This document shows, piece after piece, positions 27,746-36,814 of a stretch of 64,000 bases of DNA; position 1 is the stretch's first letter; every line of letters begins with the position of its first letter. The translations under genes were made by a program, and so were the position numbers. Origin of the DNA: Myroides phaeus (GTDB lineage Bacteria > Bacteroidota > Bacteroidia > Flavobacteriales > Flavobacteriaceae); the NCBI RefSeq assembly GCF_900099675.1, contig NZ_FNDQ01000001.1:124001-188000 (forward strand), written 5' to 3'. Below the pieces are notes generated by a model. That model searched no databases. It saw only the letters and a list, made by a program, of their open reading frames with translations, and had not been told where the DNA came from.

Positions 27746-28261
27746 ATGAGACGATTAAGTGTATTGCTATTAATATGTGTTTTTTCACTATTTTATTCAT
27801 GTTCTAATGATGATAATAGCACAGAAGGAAAAATTGAAAAAGAATGGATTGCTTTTGTTCAAAAACATTTAATTGGAGATTGGACTCCAAAATCAATTGA
27901 GGTAAAACCTTTAGTTGGTGCACCTGTTTTTTCTACTCCCTATCCTAATCAACCAAATTGTAAATCGGATATTCTGCGTTTTGAAAAGAACTTTACAGGT
28001 ACTTTTAATCAAAACAGTTCAGATTGTCAGCTTAAAATAAATAAGTTTAAGTGGAATCATCGCTTAGGAGAATTAATTTTTACTTTAGAAAACGGTTTAG
28101 AAGTAAAGGCCGTTTTATTAAAAAAATCAGCTAATAACCTTGTTTTTGCAATTCCTGTTATTGAGATTATGCCTATTATTGAAAAGCTATATCCTCAGAT
28201 AGTAAATGTAGATCCTATTACTTTAAAGTTATTACATTTAAAAATAAGCTTAGAAAAATAA
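27746..28261 (+). CDS. small lipoprotein, lipocalin-like
   Basis: A 171-aa lipoprotein whose signal MRRLSVLLLICVFSLFYSC gives anchor Cys19, followed by the SNDDN linker common in Bacteroidota surface lipoproteins. The body has a predicted small beta-barrel pattern (LIGDWTPKSIEV, CKSDILRFEKNFTGTF, ELIFTLENGLEV), which resembles lipocalin-like domains. No catalytic motif is seen and the function is unknown. Confidence 0.8.
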   Translation: MRRLSVLLLICVFSLFYSCSNDDNSTEGKIEKEWIAFVQKHLIGDWTPKSIEVKPLVGAPVFSTPYPNQPNCKSDILRFEKNFTGTFNQNSSDCQLKINKFKWNHRLGELIFTLENGLEVKAVLLKKSANNLVFAIPVIEIMPIIEKLYPQIVNVDPITLKLLHLKISLEK

Positions 28262-28335
28262 ATAATAAAAATATTATTATTTTTTTCTGTTCTTAGAAAA
28301 GTGTATTTTAACAAAAATATTTTAAAAATATACTT

Positions 28336-29316
28336 ATGACTCCAACTTTAATTATTGTTGTTGTAGCTGTTGCTCTTTTGTTTTTAGGTTTCTTTACCGT
28401 AAAACAGCAATCAGCTGTAATTATTGAGCGTTTTGGTAAATTTAATAGCATTAGGCATTCAGGCCTACAATTAAAAATACCTTTAGTTGATAGAATTTCG
28501 GGTGTTGTTAATTTAAGAATACAACAGTTAGATGTATTGATTGAAACTAAGACAAAGGACAACGTATTTGTCAAATTAAAGGTTTCTGTACAATTTAAAG
28601 TAATCCCTGATCGAGTATACGATGCTTTTTATAAGCTTGAATATCCACATGATCAGATTACGTCTTATGTTTTTGATGTTGTACGTGCAGAAGTTCCTAA
28701 ATTAATTTTAGACGATGTTTTTGAAAGAAAGGACAATATTGCCGTAGCTGTTAAAGCTGAATTAAATGAAGCAATGACTACCTACGGATATGATATTATC
28801 AATACTTTAATAACTGATATTGATCCAGATATTCAAGTTAAAAATGCGATGAACCGTATTAATGCTGCAGATAGAGAAAAAGTTGCTGCAGAATATGAAG
28901 CGGAAGCAAGTAGAATTAGAATTGTTGCAAAGGCTAAAGCGGAAGCAGAATCTAAACGTTTACAAGGTCAAGGTATTGCAGATCAAAGAAGAGAGATTGC
29001 TCAAGGACTTGTTGAAAGTGTTGATATTTTGAACAAAGTTGGTATCAACTCACAAGAAGCTTCAGCACTTATTGTAGTAACTCAACACTATGATACTTTA
29101 CAATCAGTAGGTTCTGATTCTAAATCGAATTTAATCTTACTACCTAATGCTCCAACAGTTGCAACAGATATGCTTACTAATATGGTTGCTTCTTTTGCTG
29201 CAAGCAGTAAAATAAATGAAATGACTGGCTCAAACGTAAAAACAAGCGATTTAAGCAATAAAAAATACGAATCTAAGGATTTGTCTAATGAAACAGATTA
29301 CGACGAAATAGACTAA
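28336..29316 (+). CDS. SPFH/band-7 (stomatin-like) membrane protein
   Basis: 326 aa. One N-terminal membrane segment (about 4-21, LIIVVVAVALLFLGFFTV) is followed by VKQQSAVIIERFGKF, the typical start of a band-7 domain. A long helical region rich in Ala/Glu/Lys (AADREKVAAEYEAEASRIR) follows, then a hydrophilic tail. It resembles Qmc/paraslipin-type proteins, thought to organise membrane microdomains. No NfeD partner is adjacent. It ends at a bidirectional terminator. Confidence 0.92.
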   Translation: MTPTLIIVVVAVALLFLGFFTVKQQSAVIIERFGKFNSIRHSGLQLKIPLVDRISGVVNLRIQQLDVLIETKTKDNVFVKLKVSVQFKVIPDRVYDAFYKLEYPHDQITSYVFDVVRAEVPKLILDDVFERKDNIAVAVKAELNEAMTTYGYDIINTLITDIDPDIQVKNAMNRINAADREKVAAEYEAEASRIRIVAKAKAEAESKRLQGQGIADQRREIAQGLVESVDILNKVGINSQEASALIVVTQHYDTLQSVGSDSKSNLILLPNAPTVATDMLTNMVASFAASSKINEMTGSNVKTSDLSNKKYESKDLSNETDYDEID

Positions 29317-29330
29317 TCTAAAACCAATAA

Positions 29331-29365
29331 AAAAAGCTCTCAAATACTATTTGAGAGCTTTTTTG
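29331..29365. terminator. bidirectional terminator
   Basis: AAAAGCTCTCAAATA and TATTTGAGAGCTTTT with A and T runs, between the convergent SPFH and DUF6327-type genes. Confidence 0.9.
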
Positions 29366-29374
29366 TTTTATTTT

Positions 29375-29620
29375 TTACTTTCTCTTTCTGTTGAAAAAGA
29401 ATTTTAATGCTGCAGTAATAAGGAAAGCTTGAATATTTCCAGAACTTTTAATATAGTTTGCTACAGAACCAAAAGTATTTCTAACTAATCTATCCGGAGT
29501 TAATTCATCTTTAATATTGTCAACAGATTGAAACACCTTTTGGTAATGTAAATTTCTCTTGACGCGTAAAATGCGTAAGTCTTGATTTATTTCCTCAAAA
29601 GAAGTATATGCTTTTCTCAT
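29375..29620 (-). CDS. small basic protein, DUF6327-like
   Basis: 81 aa. The sequence starts MRKAYTSFEEINQDLRILRVKR and has a weakly hydrophobic segment (IQAFLITAALKFFF) near a basic C-terminus (NRKRK). It resembles what I recall as DUF6327, a family of unknown function that accompanies YtxH and holin-like proteins in flavobacteria. It is the last gene of that trio here, 11 bases after the holin-like gene. Confidence 0.75.
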   Translation of the reverse strand: MRKAYTSFEEINQDLRILRVKRNLHYQKVFQSVDNIKDELTPDRLVRNTFGSVANYIKSSGNIQAFLITAALKFFFNRKRK

Positions 29621-29631
29621 TAGACAATGAT

Positions 29632-29982
29632 TTAATCATTAAATATTATTTCCGACAATTTTTTAATTAGAGGCTTTTCTACCAATTGTTTTCTAAATAA
29701 ATAGGCAAGTAATGTAATTAATAAATACACAACTCCAACAATTAAAAACCCAATTGGTCTGCTATCTAAGCATTCCCCAATAGCAAAAGCAGCAGACAAG
29801 GAGAAGAATAATACTGCGATCATTATAAATAGGCCTACTAAAAGTAAGGTCATAAAAATGCTCCCTGCTTTTGCAGTTACCTTAAATCCCCATAGGCGAT
29901 AATAGTTCATACTTGAACGTAAAAACTCTTCAGAATCAACTTTTATATCATCTATGTTATCTTTAATTTCCTCGAATGCCAT
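29632..29982 (-). CDS. phage-holin-family / YqjE-like membrane protein
   Basis: 116 aa with two membrane segments: about 42-66 (FMTLLLVGLFIMIAVLFFSLSAAFA) and 76-94 (IGFLIVGVVYLLITLLAYLF), preceded by a 35-residue cytoplasmic part. This two-helix layout is the putative Actinobacterial-holin-X/YqjE type, common in stress-linked operons with YtxH proteins. Despite the family name there is no sign of a phage. It is the middle gene of the trio. Confidence 0.8.
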   Translation of the reverse strand: MAFEEIKDNIDDIKVDSEEFLRSSMNYYRLWGFKVTAKAGSIFMTLLLVGLFIMIAVLFFSLSAAFAIGECLDSRPIGFLIVGVVYLLITLLAYLFRKQLVEKPLIKKLSEIIFND

Positions 29983-29997
29983 TATAATTAAATAAGA

Positions 29998-30339
29998 TTA
30001 TTTTTTTGCGTTTTCTACAGCCTCATTAGCTTGAGTTTTTAATTCAGCTAACTTCTTTTCTAAAGTTGAAATAACTTCATCTCTTTTCTTTCCTGTAGTA
30101 GACATAAAGCCTTCTAATCCTTCTTCAAGATCATGTTTTTTCTTAGAAACTGTATCGCGAACTTGTTTTTTTAATTCATCAATTTTTTCATTTAAATCAT
30201 CTTTAGAATCATCAAATGTTTTTTTGATTTTTTTACGTGTTTTTTTTCCTTCTGCTGGAGCAAATAAAATTCCTAAACCTGCTCCTACTACTGCACCTGC
30301 AAGTAGTGCTACTACTGTATTTCCTAAACGATCTGACAT
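29998..30339 (-). CDS. YtxH domain-containing protein
   Basis: 113 aa. It has one N-terminal glycine/alanine-rich membrane segment (VVALLAGAVVGAGLGILFAPAEGKKTR) followed by a charged amphipathic helix region to the end, the YtxH family layout. YtxH proteins are often general-stress proteins. It is the first gene of the YtxH/holin-like/DUF6327 operon, downstream of the glnS terminator. Confidence 0.88.
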   Translation of the reverse strand: MSDRLGNTVVALLAGAVVGAGLGILFAPAEGKKTRKKIKKTFDDSKDDLNEKIDELKKQVRDTVSKKKHDLEEGLEGFMSTTGKKRDEVISTLEKKLAELKTQANEAVENAKK

Positions 30340-30376
30340 AACAATTATTTTTTATATGATTAATACTATAAATTTA

Positions 30377-30422
30377 TAAAAAAAAGACGCTTTAACTGTT
30401 AATATTAAGTTAAAGCGTCTTG
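30377..30422 (-). terminator. glnS terminator
   Basis: AAGACGCTTTAACT and AGTTAAAGCGTCTT with a 10-base loop. On the minus strand it is followed by eight T. Confidence 0.9.
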
Positions 30423-30447
30423 CTTATTTATCTTTAAGTACTAAAAA

Positions 30448-32130
30448 TTACTTCTGTTCTATCTTGTTCCAAGTATCTCTTAATCCTACTGTTTTATTGA
30501 AAACTAAGGCATTTTCTTTACTTTCTTTATCTACACAGAAATAACCAAGTCTTTGGAATTGGAATTTATCACCATCTTTTGCTGTGCTTAAGCTTGGCTC
30601 TAAATAACCTTTTACTATTTCTAAAGAATTTGGATTTACAAAGTCTAAGAAATCTACATCTTTATTCCCATCAGGATTTTCATCTGTAAATAAACGATCA
30701 TAGATTCTAACTTCTGCTTCTATTGCATGTGGTACAGATACCCAGTGAATAGTTCCTTTTACTTTTCTTTTACTTGCTTCTGTTCCACTTCCACTTCTAC
30801 TCTCTGGATCGTATGTTGCATGAATTTCTAAGATGTTTCCTTCTTCGTCTTTCACTACACTTTCTCCTTTAATGATATAAGCATTTTTTAAGCGAACTTC
30901 TTTACCAAGAGTTAATCTAAAGAATTTGCTATTTGCTTCTTCTTTGAAATCTTCTCTTTCGATGTAAATTTCTCTTGAGAAAGGAACTTTTCTATAAGTC
31001 ATTACTTCCTCTTCTGGATTATTTTCAGCTTCTAACCATTCTTCTTGTCCTTCAGCATAGTTAGTAATAACTAATTTAACAGGATCAAGAACAGCCATTA
31101 CACGTGGTGCAATTTTATTTAAATCTTCTCTAACACAGAATTCTAGCAGAGAAACATCGATTAAGTTATCACGCTTAGCAATTCCGATTGTATCAGCATA
31201 ATTTCTAATTGAAGTAGGAGTATAACCTCTTCTTCTCAATCCAGAAATTGTTGACATACGTGGATCATCCCATCCTGTTACGTGTCCTTCCGCTACAAGT
31301 CTTGCTAATTTACGTTTACTAACTACGGTATGCGATAAGTTTCTACGAGCAAATTCTCTCTGTTTAGGTCTAATATTCTCTGGAACTACTACTTGGTCTA
31401 AGAACCAGTCGTAAAGCTCTCTATGAGGTAAGAATTCTAACGTACAGAAAGAATGTGAGATACTTTCAATGTAATCACTCTCTCCGTGTGCCCAATCATA
31501 CATCGGATAGATACACCAATCATTTTTAGTACGGTGATGTGATTTCTTGATGATTCTATACATAATAGGATCACGCATCAACATATTTTTATGAGCCATA
31601 TCAATTTTAGCTCTTAAAATGTGCTCTCCTTCTTCGAATTCACCATTTTTCATTCTTTCGAATAAATCAAGGTTTTCTTCTACAGAACGATTTCTATATG
31701 GACTATCTACACCTGCTGTAGTTGGAGTACCTTTTTGTTGTGCCATTACTTCAGAAGTTTGGCTATCAACATAGGCTTTTCCGTCCTTAATCATTTGTAT
31801 AGTCCAATCATATAACTGTTGGAAATAATCTGATGCATATACTTCATTTGCCCATTCAAATCCAAGCCATTCTACGTCATGTTTGATTGCGTCAACAAAT
31901 TCCTGTTCTTCTTTTGAAGGGTTAGTATCGTCAAAACGCAAGTTTACTGGCGCATTGTACTTTAACCCTAATCCAAAGTTTAAACAAATAGAACTCGCGT
32001 GTCCAATGTGTAAGTACCCATTAGGTTCTGGCGGAAAACGGAAATGAAGTTTTTCTGTTGGCAAACCATTTTTAAGATCTTCTTCAATGATCTGCTCAAT
32101 AAAGTTTAATGATTTCTCTTTTGTTGACAT
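30448..32130 (-). CDS. glnS: glutaminyl-tRNA synthetase
   Basis: GlnRS (560 aa) charges tRNA-Gln. The class I HIGH motif is PPEPNGYLHIGHA (HIGH at 41-44) and the KMSKS-type motif is VVSKRKL. The C-terminal half is the all-beta anticodon-binding domain. Its presence shows direct Gln charging rather than the GatCAB route. It is transcribed alone, with TACCTTTG upstream and a terminator downstream. Confidence 0.97.
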   Translation of the reverse strand: MSTKEKSLNFIEQIIEEDLKNGLPTEKLHFRFPPEPNGYLHIGHASSICLNFGLGLKYNAPVNLRFDDTNPSKEEQEFVDAIKHDVEWLGFEWANEVYASDYFQQLYDWTIQMIKDGKAYVDSQTSEVMAQQKGTPTTAGVDSPYRNRSVEENLDLFERMKNGEFEEGEHILRAKIDMAHKNMLMRDPIMYRIIKKSHHRTKNDWCIYPMYDWAHGESDYIESISHSFCTLEFLPHRELYDWFLDQVVVPENIRPKQREFARRNLSHTVVSKRKLARLVAEGHVTGWDDPRMSTISGLRRRGYTPTSIRNYADTIGIAKRDNLIDVSLLEFCVREDLNKIAPRVMAVLDPVKLVITNYAEGQEEWLEAENNPEEEVMTYRKVPFSREIYIEREDFKEEANSKFFRLTLGKEVRLKNAYIIKGESVVKDEEGNILEIHATYDPESRSGSGTEASKRKVKGTIHWVSVPHAIEAEVRIYDRLFTDENPDGNKDVDFLDFVNPNSLEIVKGYLEPSLSTAKDGDKFQFQRLGYFCVDKESKENALVFNKTVGLRDTWNKIEQK

Positions 32131-32150
32131 GGAAATATTTATTATAACTA

Positions 32151-32158
32151 CAAAGGTA
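32151..32158 (-). promoter_or_regulatory. glnS promoter -7 element
   Basis: TACCTTTG on the minus strand, 20 bases before the glnS start. Confidence 0.65.
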
Positions 32159-32258
32159 TCAAAAAAGTAGTCAATTCTTGAGTCTTTTAGCGTATTATAA
32201 ATATAAAACAGTCAAATTATTTGTACTTTTAGCGTTCTTAAAACAGAAAGAATTAATT

Positions 32259-32615
32259 ATGGGAATTATTAAATTAAATAATATTAGAACTTTTTCTTTT
32301 CACGGATGCATGGATGAAGAGGCTAAAATTGGTTCTGACTATCGCATAGATGTTGTTGCTAAAGGTGATTTTACTAAAGCAGCGGCAACAGATGAATTAG
32401 AATATGCAATTGATTATGTTCATTTAAACAAGATTGTGAAAGAAGAAATGGACAAGAGAGCTAAATTGTTAGAAACAGTTTGTCAAAGAATAATAGACAG
32501 AGTATTTGTTGAAATTAGGATGGTTAATGAAGTTAAGGTCTCTGTATCTAAAATTAACCCACCAATTGGTGGAGATGTGGAATACGTAACTGTTGAAATG
32601 CAAGGAGTTAGATAA
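32259..32615 (+). CDS. folB: dihydroneopterin aldolase
   Basis: FolB (118 aa) cleaves 7,8-dihydroneopterin in folate synthesis. The family start is like IKLNNIRTFSFHGCMDEEAKIGSDYRI, and the C-terminal segment VKVSVSKINPPIGGDVEYVTV is conserved. The ATG at 32259 was preferred over one at 32178 because it gives the family's usual length and removes an unrelated hydrophobic N-terminus. Confidence 0.93.
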   Translation: MGIIKLNNIRTFSFHGCMDEEAKIGSDYRIDVVAKGDFTKAAATDELEYAIDYVHLNKIVKEEMDKRAKLLETVCQRIIDRVFVEIRMVNEVKVSVSKINPPIGGDVEYVTVEMQGVR

Positions 32616-32675
32616 TAAATGTTTTTTTAGGTGCAAAAAAACACTAAATAGATTTTTAATTCTAAAAATAATTAG

Positions 32676-32683
32676 TAAGTTTG
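32676..32683 (+). promoter_or_regulatory. tRNA-Cys promoter -7 element
   Basis: TAAGTTTG, 19 bases before the mature tRNA 5' end. Confidence 0.6.
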
Positions 32684-32702
32684 CAATCCAAATAAAGGAC
32701 AT

Positions 32703-32773
32703 GGCTTCGTGTCCGAGTGGCTAGGAAGCGGTCTGCAAAACCGTCTACAGCGGTTCGAATCCGCTCGAAGCCT
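32703..32773 (+). tRNA. tRNA-Cys (GCA)
   Basis: 71 bases. The acceptor stem is GGCTTCG/CGAAGCC with discriminator T. The anticodon loop CTGCAAA gives anticodon GCA, and the T arm contains GGTTCGAATCC. CCA is not encoded. Confidence 0.96.
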
Positions 32774-32777
32774 CAAC

Positions 32778-32809
32778 AAAAAGGATAGCTAAATAGCTAT
32801 CCTTTTTTT
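32778..32809 (+). terminator. tRNA-Cys terminator
   Basis: AAAGGATAGCTA and TAGCTATCCTTT, followed by a T run. Confidence 0.9.
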
Positions 32810-32812
32810 ATA

Positions 32813-32858
32813 CCCATAAAAAAACGGCTAAGTAATTTCAAATTACTTAGCCGTTTTT
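32813..32858 (-). terminator. terminator after the LysE-type gene
   Basis: ACGGCTAAGTAATTT and AAATTACTTAGCCGT. On the minus strand seven T follow. It lies 20 bases past the stop at 32878. Confidence 0.9.
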
Positions 32859-32877
32859 AGTTTATCTTGAATTGTAC

Positions 32878-33570
32878 TTATTCTTTATGCTCTAAAGCTT
32901 TTAGAGGAATGTTTAAGCTATTATTTTCAGATTTAGGTAAAATACCTTTAATCATTATTACTAAGCCAAAAACGATCAAGATTATACTACTGATTTTTTT
33001 TACTTTTAAAATATTCTCTGGAGTAAGTTTCTTTCTCAATTGCTTAGCCAGTGTAATTTTAAATAAATCGGTAATGAAGTAAGCAGTAATTGTAAAACCA
33101 AAGAAAGTAAACATTCTTCCTGTATCCATGTCCATGTTTGGACCTAATGTAATGATAATAGCTAACCAAAAACCTAAAACCCCAACATTGATAAAGTTAA
33201 GTAAGAATCCTTTTGCAAAAAGATTCAAATAATCTCTTCTAAGATTAGGAGCTGCAATTTGCAAAGTATCTACTTGTACTTTTTTTAGCCTTACAAAAGA
33301 AATAATTCCGTAAGTAAGCATAATTATACCTCCGAAAATAAATAAAGCAGGATCGTCTTTGATAGCATTGATTAAACGGAAACTACTAAAAAAAGCAACA
33401 GCAAAAAATAGAGCATCTGCTAAGATAACTCCTATATCAAATGCAATAGCAGCTTTAAAACCTCTTGTAATACTTGTTTCAATAAGAATAAAAAAAACAG
33501 GGCCAATCATAAAGCTCAAGAAAAAACCAAGCGATATTCCTGTAATTAAGTCGTCTATCATTTTAATCAA
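32878..33570 (-). CDS. LysE-family exporter
   Basis: 230 aa with about six membrane helices and the family's N-terminal pattern (ISLGFFLSFMIGPVFFILIETSITRGFKAA), where GP in helix 1 is typical of LysE/RhtB proteins. These export amino acids or related metabolites; the substrate here is unknown. A start two to three codons later (MIDDL) is equally possible. Confidence 0.88.
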   Translation of the reverse strand: MIKMIDDLITGISLGFFLSFMIGPVFFILIETSITRGFKAAIAFDIGVILADALFFAVAFFSSFRLINAIKDDPALFIFGGIIMLTYGIISFVRLKKVQVDTLQIAAPNLRRDYLNLFAKGFLLNFINVGVLGFWLAIIITLGPNMDMDTGRMFTFFGFTITAYFITDLFKITLAKQLRKKLTPENILKVKKISSIILIVFGLVIMIKGILPKSENNSLNIPLKALEHKE

Positions 33571-33601
33571 TTAAAAAATGCCAATTGTACAATTGGCATT
33601 T
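33571..33601 (-). terminator. terminator after the GIN-domain gene
   Basis: AAATGCCAATTG and CAATTGGCATTT around TA, with a T run on the minus strand. It ends the rnr-GIN transcript just before the LysE start. Confidence 0.85.
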
Positions 33602-33645
33602 GAATATATCTTTTGCAAGATACGGCTTTTTGACTTAAAAGTAAA

Positions 33646-34320
33646 TTATTCGTTCGTTACTTTTTTAACAGTTCCTCCTAAAACATTCTTTTCAGTTACG
33701 TTTTTTGGATTACCATAAATAGTAATGCTCCCTCCTGCTCTGGTTTTTGCATCCACTAATTCAGAAGCATACACATCTGCTTGTCCTCCTGCATTAACAG
33801 TTACAGTTGTCTGGTTAGTTATAAGCTTTTTATTTTTGATTTCTGCCCCAGAATTTGAAACAATATCTTGAACAGCAGCTTTACCAGATAATTTTACAAC
33901 AGAACCAGAACCTGCTTTTACATCTACTCTTTCTGTGTCAATTTCTGCTACAATAGTAGCTCCATTTTTTGCAGTTACATCTAATTTTGTAGCTTTAATC
34001 GGAGCAGTCGTTTTAATTGAAGCTCCTTCATCAGCTAAAATATCTGTTAAGTTTTTATAGAAAAGAGTTACTTTAATCCCCTCCCCTTGTAAAGACTTCA
34101 CAAAGTTCATTTTGATTTTTAAATTACCGTTCTTGTTTACAACATTTACATTGTCTGCATTCGTACCTTCAATTTCAATTTTTTGAGTATCTGAAGGAAC
34201 CAAAGTAAGTTGAATCTGATCAAATACTCCCATTGTATTAAAATCACCTAAAACACTGCTCTTTTGAGCAAAAATAAAAGGTGAAACAATAAGAGCAAGT
34301 AATAATGCTAACTTTTTCAT
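33646..34320 (-). CDS. head-GIN domain (DUF2807) exported protein
   Basis: 224 aa. The signal peptide ends near FAQ (19). The rest is a run of short beta strands with repeated V-x-N/A-x-G turns (KNGNLKIKMN, AKNGATIVAEI, AGSGSVVKLSG, SNSGAEIKN, NAGGQADVYA, RAGGSITIYG), the right-handed beta-helix of DUF2807. These putative auto-transporter-adhesin-like proteins are common in Bacteroidota and have no firm function. It starts two bases after rnr, so it is cotranscribed. Confidence 0.9.
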   Translation of the reverse strand: MKKLALLLALIVSPFIFAQKSSVLGDFNTMGVFDQIQLTLVPSDTQKIEIEGTNADNVNVVNKNGNLKIKMNFVKSLQGEGIKVTLFYKNLTDILADEGASIKTTAPIKATKLDVTAKNGATIVAEIDTERVDVKAGSGSVVKLSGKAAVQDIVSNSGAEIKNKKLITNQTTVTVNAGGQADVYASELVDAKTRAGGSITIYGNPKNVTEKNVLGGTVKKVTNE

Positions 34321-34322
34321 AA

Positions 34323-36509
34323 TTAAGAATTTTTTCTAATGTAGTTAAAATCAAGTTGTTTTTTGACTAAATCTGCATTTTTAACAGTAACTATAACTTC
34401 ATCTCCAAGCTGTAACATTGTTTTATTAGCCTGGCCAATTAAAGCATATTGTTTTTCTTCAAATACGTAGTAATCATCTTTTATCTCGCGAATACGAACC
34501 ATTCCTTCACATTTGTTTTCAACGATTTCTACATAAATACCCCATTCAGTAACACCAGAAATAACTCCCAAGAACTCTTGTCCTTTTTGGTCTTCCATGT
34601 ATTTTACTTGCATGTATTTAATACTATCTCTTTCTGCATTGGCAGCAAGACTTTCTCTTGAAGAACAGTGATTACATTTTTTCTCAAAATCATCAACGCT
34701 TACAGAAGCACCTTTATCTAAATAATGTTGCAATAAACGGTGAGCCATAACGTCTGGATAACGACGAATTGGCGATGTAAAGTGAGAATAATAATCAAAA
34801 GCTAATCCGTAGTGACCAATATTATTGGTAGAGTAACTTGCTTTACTCATACATCTAATAGTTAAAGTATCTACTAAGTTTTGCTCTTTTTTACCATGTA
34901 CATCCTTCAATAATTTATTCAATGACTTAGATATACTTGCTTTTGTATTAAAGTTGATCTTATGTCCAAATCGTGCAATAACAGACTGTAAACCAAATAA
35001 TTTTTCTTGATCTGGTTCGTCGTGAACACGATAAACAAAGGTTTTCTTTTGTTTACCAATGAATTCAGAAACTTTTCTGTTAGCCAATAACATGAATTCT
35101 TCAATCAAGTGATTTGCTTCTTTTGCTTCTTTAAAGAACACACCTACAGGTACATCATTTTCATCTAAGTTGAATTTTACTTCTACTTTATCAAAAGAAA
35201 TAGCTCCCTCACCCATACGTTTTTTACGCATGATTTTAGCTAAGTCATTTAACTTTAGAACAGCTTCAGCAACTTCTTCTGTTACCTCTTGATCAGCTCC
35301 AGTTAATGAAATTCCTTCTGGAATAGTTCTATCACTCGTTTCAATAATATATTGTGCTTCTTCATAAGCCATTCGTTGGTTAGAATGTGTTACTGTTCTA
35401 CCAAACCACTTATCTACTACTTCTGCTTTTTCGTTAATTTCAAAAACAGCTGAGAAAGTAAACTTATCTTCGTTTGGTCTTAATGAACAAGCAAAGTTTG
35501 ATAAAACTTCTGGTAACATAGGTATTGTTCTATCTACTAAGTAAACAGAAGTACCTCTATTAAAAGCCTCTTCATCAAGGATAGTACCTTCTTGTACGTA
35601 GTGAGAAACGTCTGCAATGTGAATACCCACACTGTAATTCCCATTTTCTAATTTTTCAAAAGATAAAGCATCATCAAAGTCTTTTGCATCTTTAGGGTCA
35701 ATTGTAAAGGTTAAAACCTCGCGCATGTCTCTACGTCTTGCAATCTCTTCTTCATTGATAGAAGTATCAATTTTATTAGCAAAAGCATCTACTTCTTTAG
35801 GGAAGTCAGAAGGCAATCCATATTCCGCTAAAATTGCGTGAATTTCAGTGTCGTGTTCACCTTGTTTACCTAATACTTTTAGTACTCTACCAAAAGGACT
35901 ATCTGCTTTTTCTGGCCAATCTTCAATTTCTACAACAACTACTTCTCCATCTAAAGCATCTCCAATCTTCTCTTTTGGAACAAAGATATCTGTGTACATT
36001 TTTGGATCTGCTGTTGAAACAAAAGCAAAGTTCTTTTGAATTTCAATAACCCCAACGAATTGTGTCTTGTGTCTTTCAAGAATTTCAACAACTTCCCCTT
36101 CTGGTTTTTTGCCATTTCTTTTGTTGTAGATATAAGCTTTAACAAAATCTCCATCAAGAGCTTTACGCAAGTTGTTTGTAGGGATAAATACATCTTCTTC
36201 AAGATCTTCACATACCAAGTAAGCTGTTTTACGAGTAGTCATATCAATATAACCCTCAATGTAATTAGCTTTAGGGATAAAGCGGTACTTACCAGTTTCT
36301 ATTTCTTCGATTTTCTCTTTAGAAACTAAATATTTAAGTTCTTTTATAATTTCATTTCTTCCCTGTGTATCGTTAACGCTTAATTGTCCTGCAATTTGCT
36401 TATAGTTATACGACTTGGTTGTATTCTTAGATAAAAACTTTAAGATTTTACCTGCGAAGTCGAACTCTTTATTCTTCTTCTTTTTTATTTTTTTTGCCAT
36501 TTTTTTCAT
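34323..36509 (-). CDS. rnr: ribonuclease R
   Basis: RNase R (728 aa) is a 3'-5' exoribonuclease for structured RNA. A lysine-rich N-terminus and a winged-helix segment precede cold-shock domains. The RNB catalytic domain has TIDPKDAKDFDDALS, where the acidic cluster binds magnesium, and HYGLAFDYYSHFTSPIRRYPD. A C-terminal S1 domain follows (GVISGVTEWGIYVEIVE). A start three codons in (MAKK) is possible. Confidence 0.96.
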   Translation of the reverse strand: MKKMAKKIKKKKNKEFDFAGKILKFLSKNTTKSYNYKQIAGQLSVNDTQGRNEIIKELKYLVSKEKIEEIETGKYRFIPKANYIEGYIDMTTRKTAYLVCEDLEEDVFIPTNNLRKALDGDFVKAYIYNKRNGKKPEGEVVEILERHKTQFVGVIEIQKNFAFVSTADPKMYTDIFVPKEKIGDALDGEVVVVEIEDWPEKADSPFGRVLKVLGKQGEHDTEIHAILAEYGLPSDFPKEVDAFANKIDTSINEEEIARRRDMREVLTFTIDPKDAKDFDDALSFEKLENGNYSVGIHIADVSHYVQEGTILDEEAFNRGTSVYLVDRTIPMLPEVLSNFACSLRPNEDKFTFSAVFEINEKAEVVDKWFGRTVTHSNQRMAYEEAQYIIETSDRTIPEGISLTGADQEVTEEVAEAVLKLNDLAKIMRKKRMGEGAISFDKVEVKFNLDENDVPVGVFFKEAKEANHLIEEFMLLANRKVSEFIGKQKKTFVYRVHDEPDQEKLFGLQSVIARFGHKINFNTKASISKSLNKLLKDVHGKKEQNLVDTLTIRCMSKASYSTNNIGHYGLAFDYYSHFTSPIRRYPDVMAHRLLQHYLDKGASVSVDDFEKKCNHCSSRESLAANAERDSIKYMQVKYMEDQKGQEFLGVISGVTEWGIYVEIVENKCEGMVRIREIKDDYYVFEEKQYALIGQANKTMLQLGDEVIVTVKNADLVKKQLDFNYIRKNS

Positions 36510-36814
36510 GTTTTAATTCTATGAACCTATCCAGAGGTAAATAGTTGCTTAAATGTACAAAATACTATACTCTTTTTATCATAAAATGAAGTGAAATATT
36601 GAAAAGGGATATTTTAGAAGTCGCTTAATTTTAGGACTTCCCTCCTATTTTCGCAATCTATCTGCCTGTGTAAACATTGTATTCTATGTAATAATATAAA
36701 GTAAGTATTGCGTATTTATATGCAAAGAAAACAATATCTTTTCTAAAATCGCATAAAATGTTGTTTGTGTTTAAAATTTTGTATTTTAGAGTTAACCAAA
36801 AAACCAACATTATT
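36510..36814. other. divergent spacer between rnr and the acyl-CoA synthetase gene
   Basis: About 300 bases without a gene. It has a weak dyad GAAGTC/GACTTC near 36617-36645. No good TAnnTTTG match is seen for either gene. Confidence 0.4.

Noticed and set aside
29632-29982. Prophage remnant suggested by the holin-like family name
   Set aside because: No other phage gene is near, and this two-helix family is chromosomal and occurs with YtxH proteins.
32178-32258. Upstream ATG extension of FolB
   Set aside because: It would add 27 residues unrelated to FolB; the shorter form has the standard length.
36758-36814. Upstream ATG extension of the acyl-CoA synthetase
   Set aside because: It adds 19 hydrophobic residues unlike the family, and the ATG at 36815 gives the expected N-terminus.
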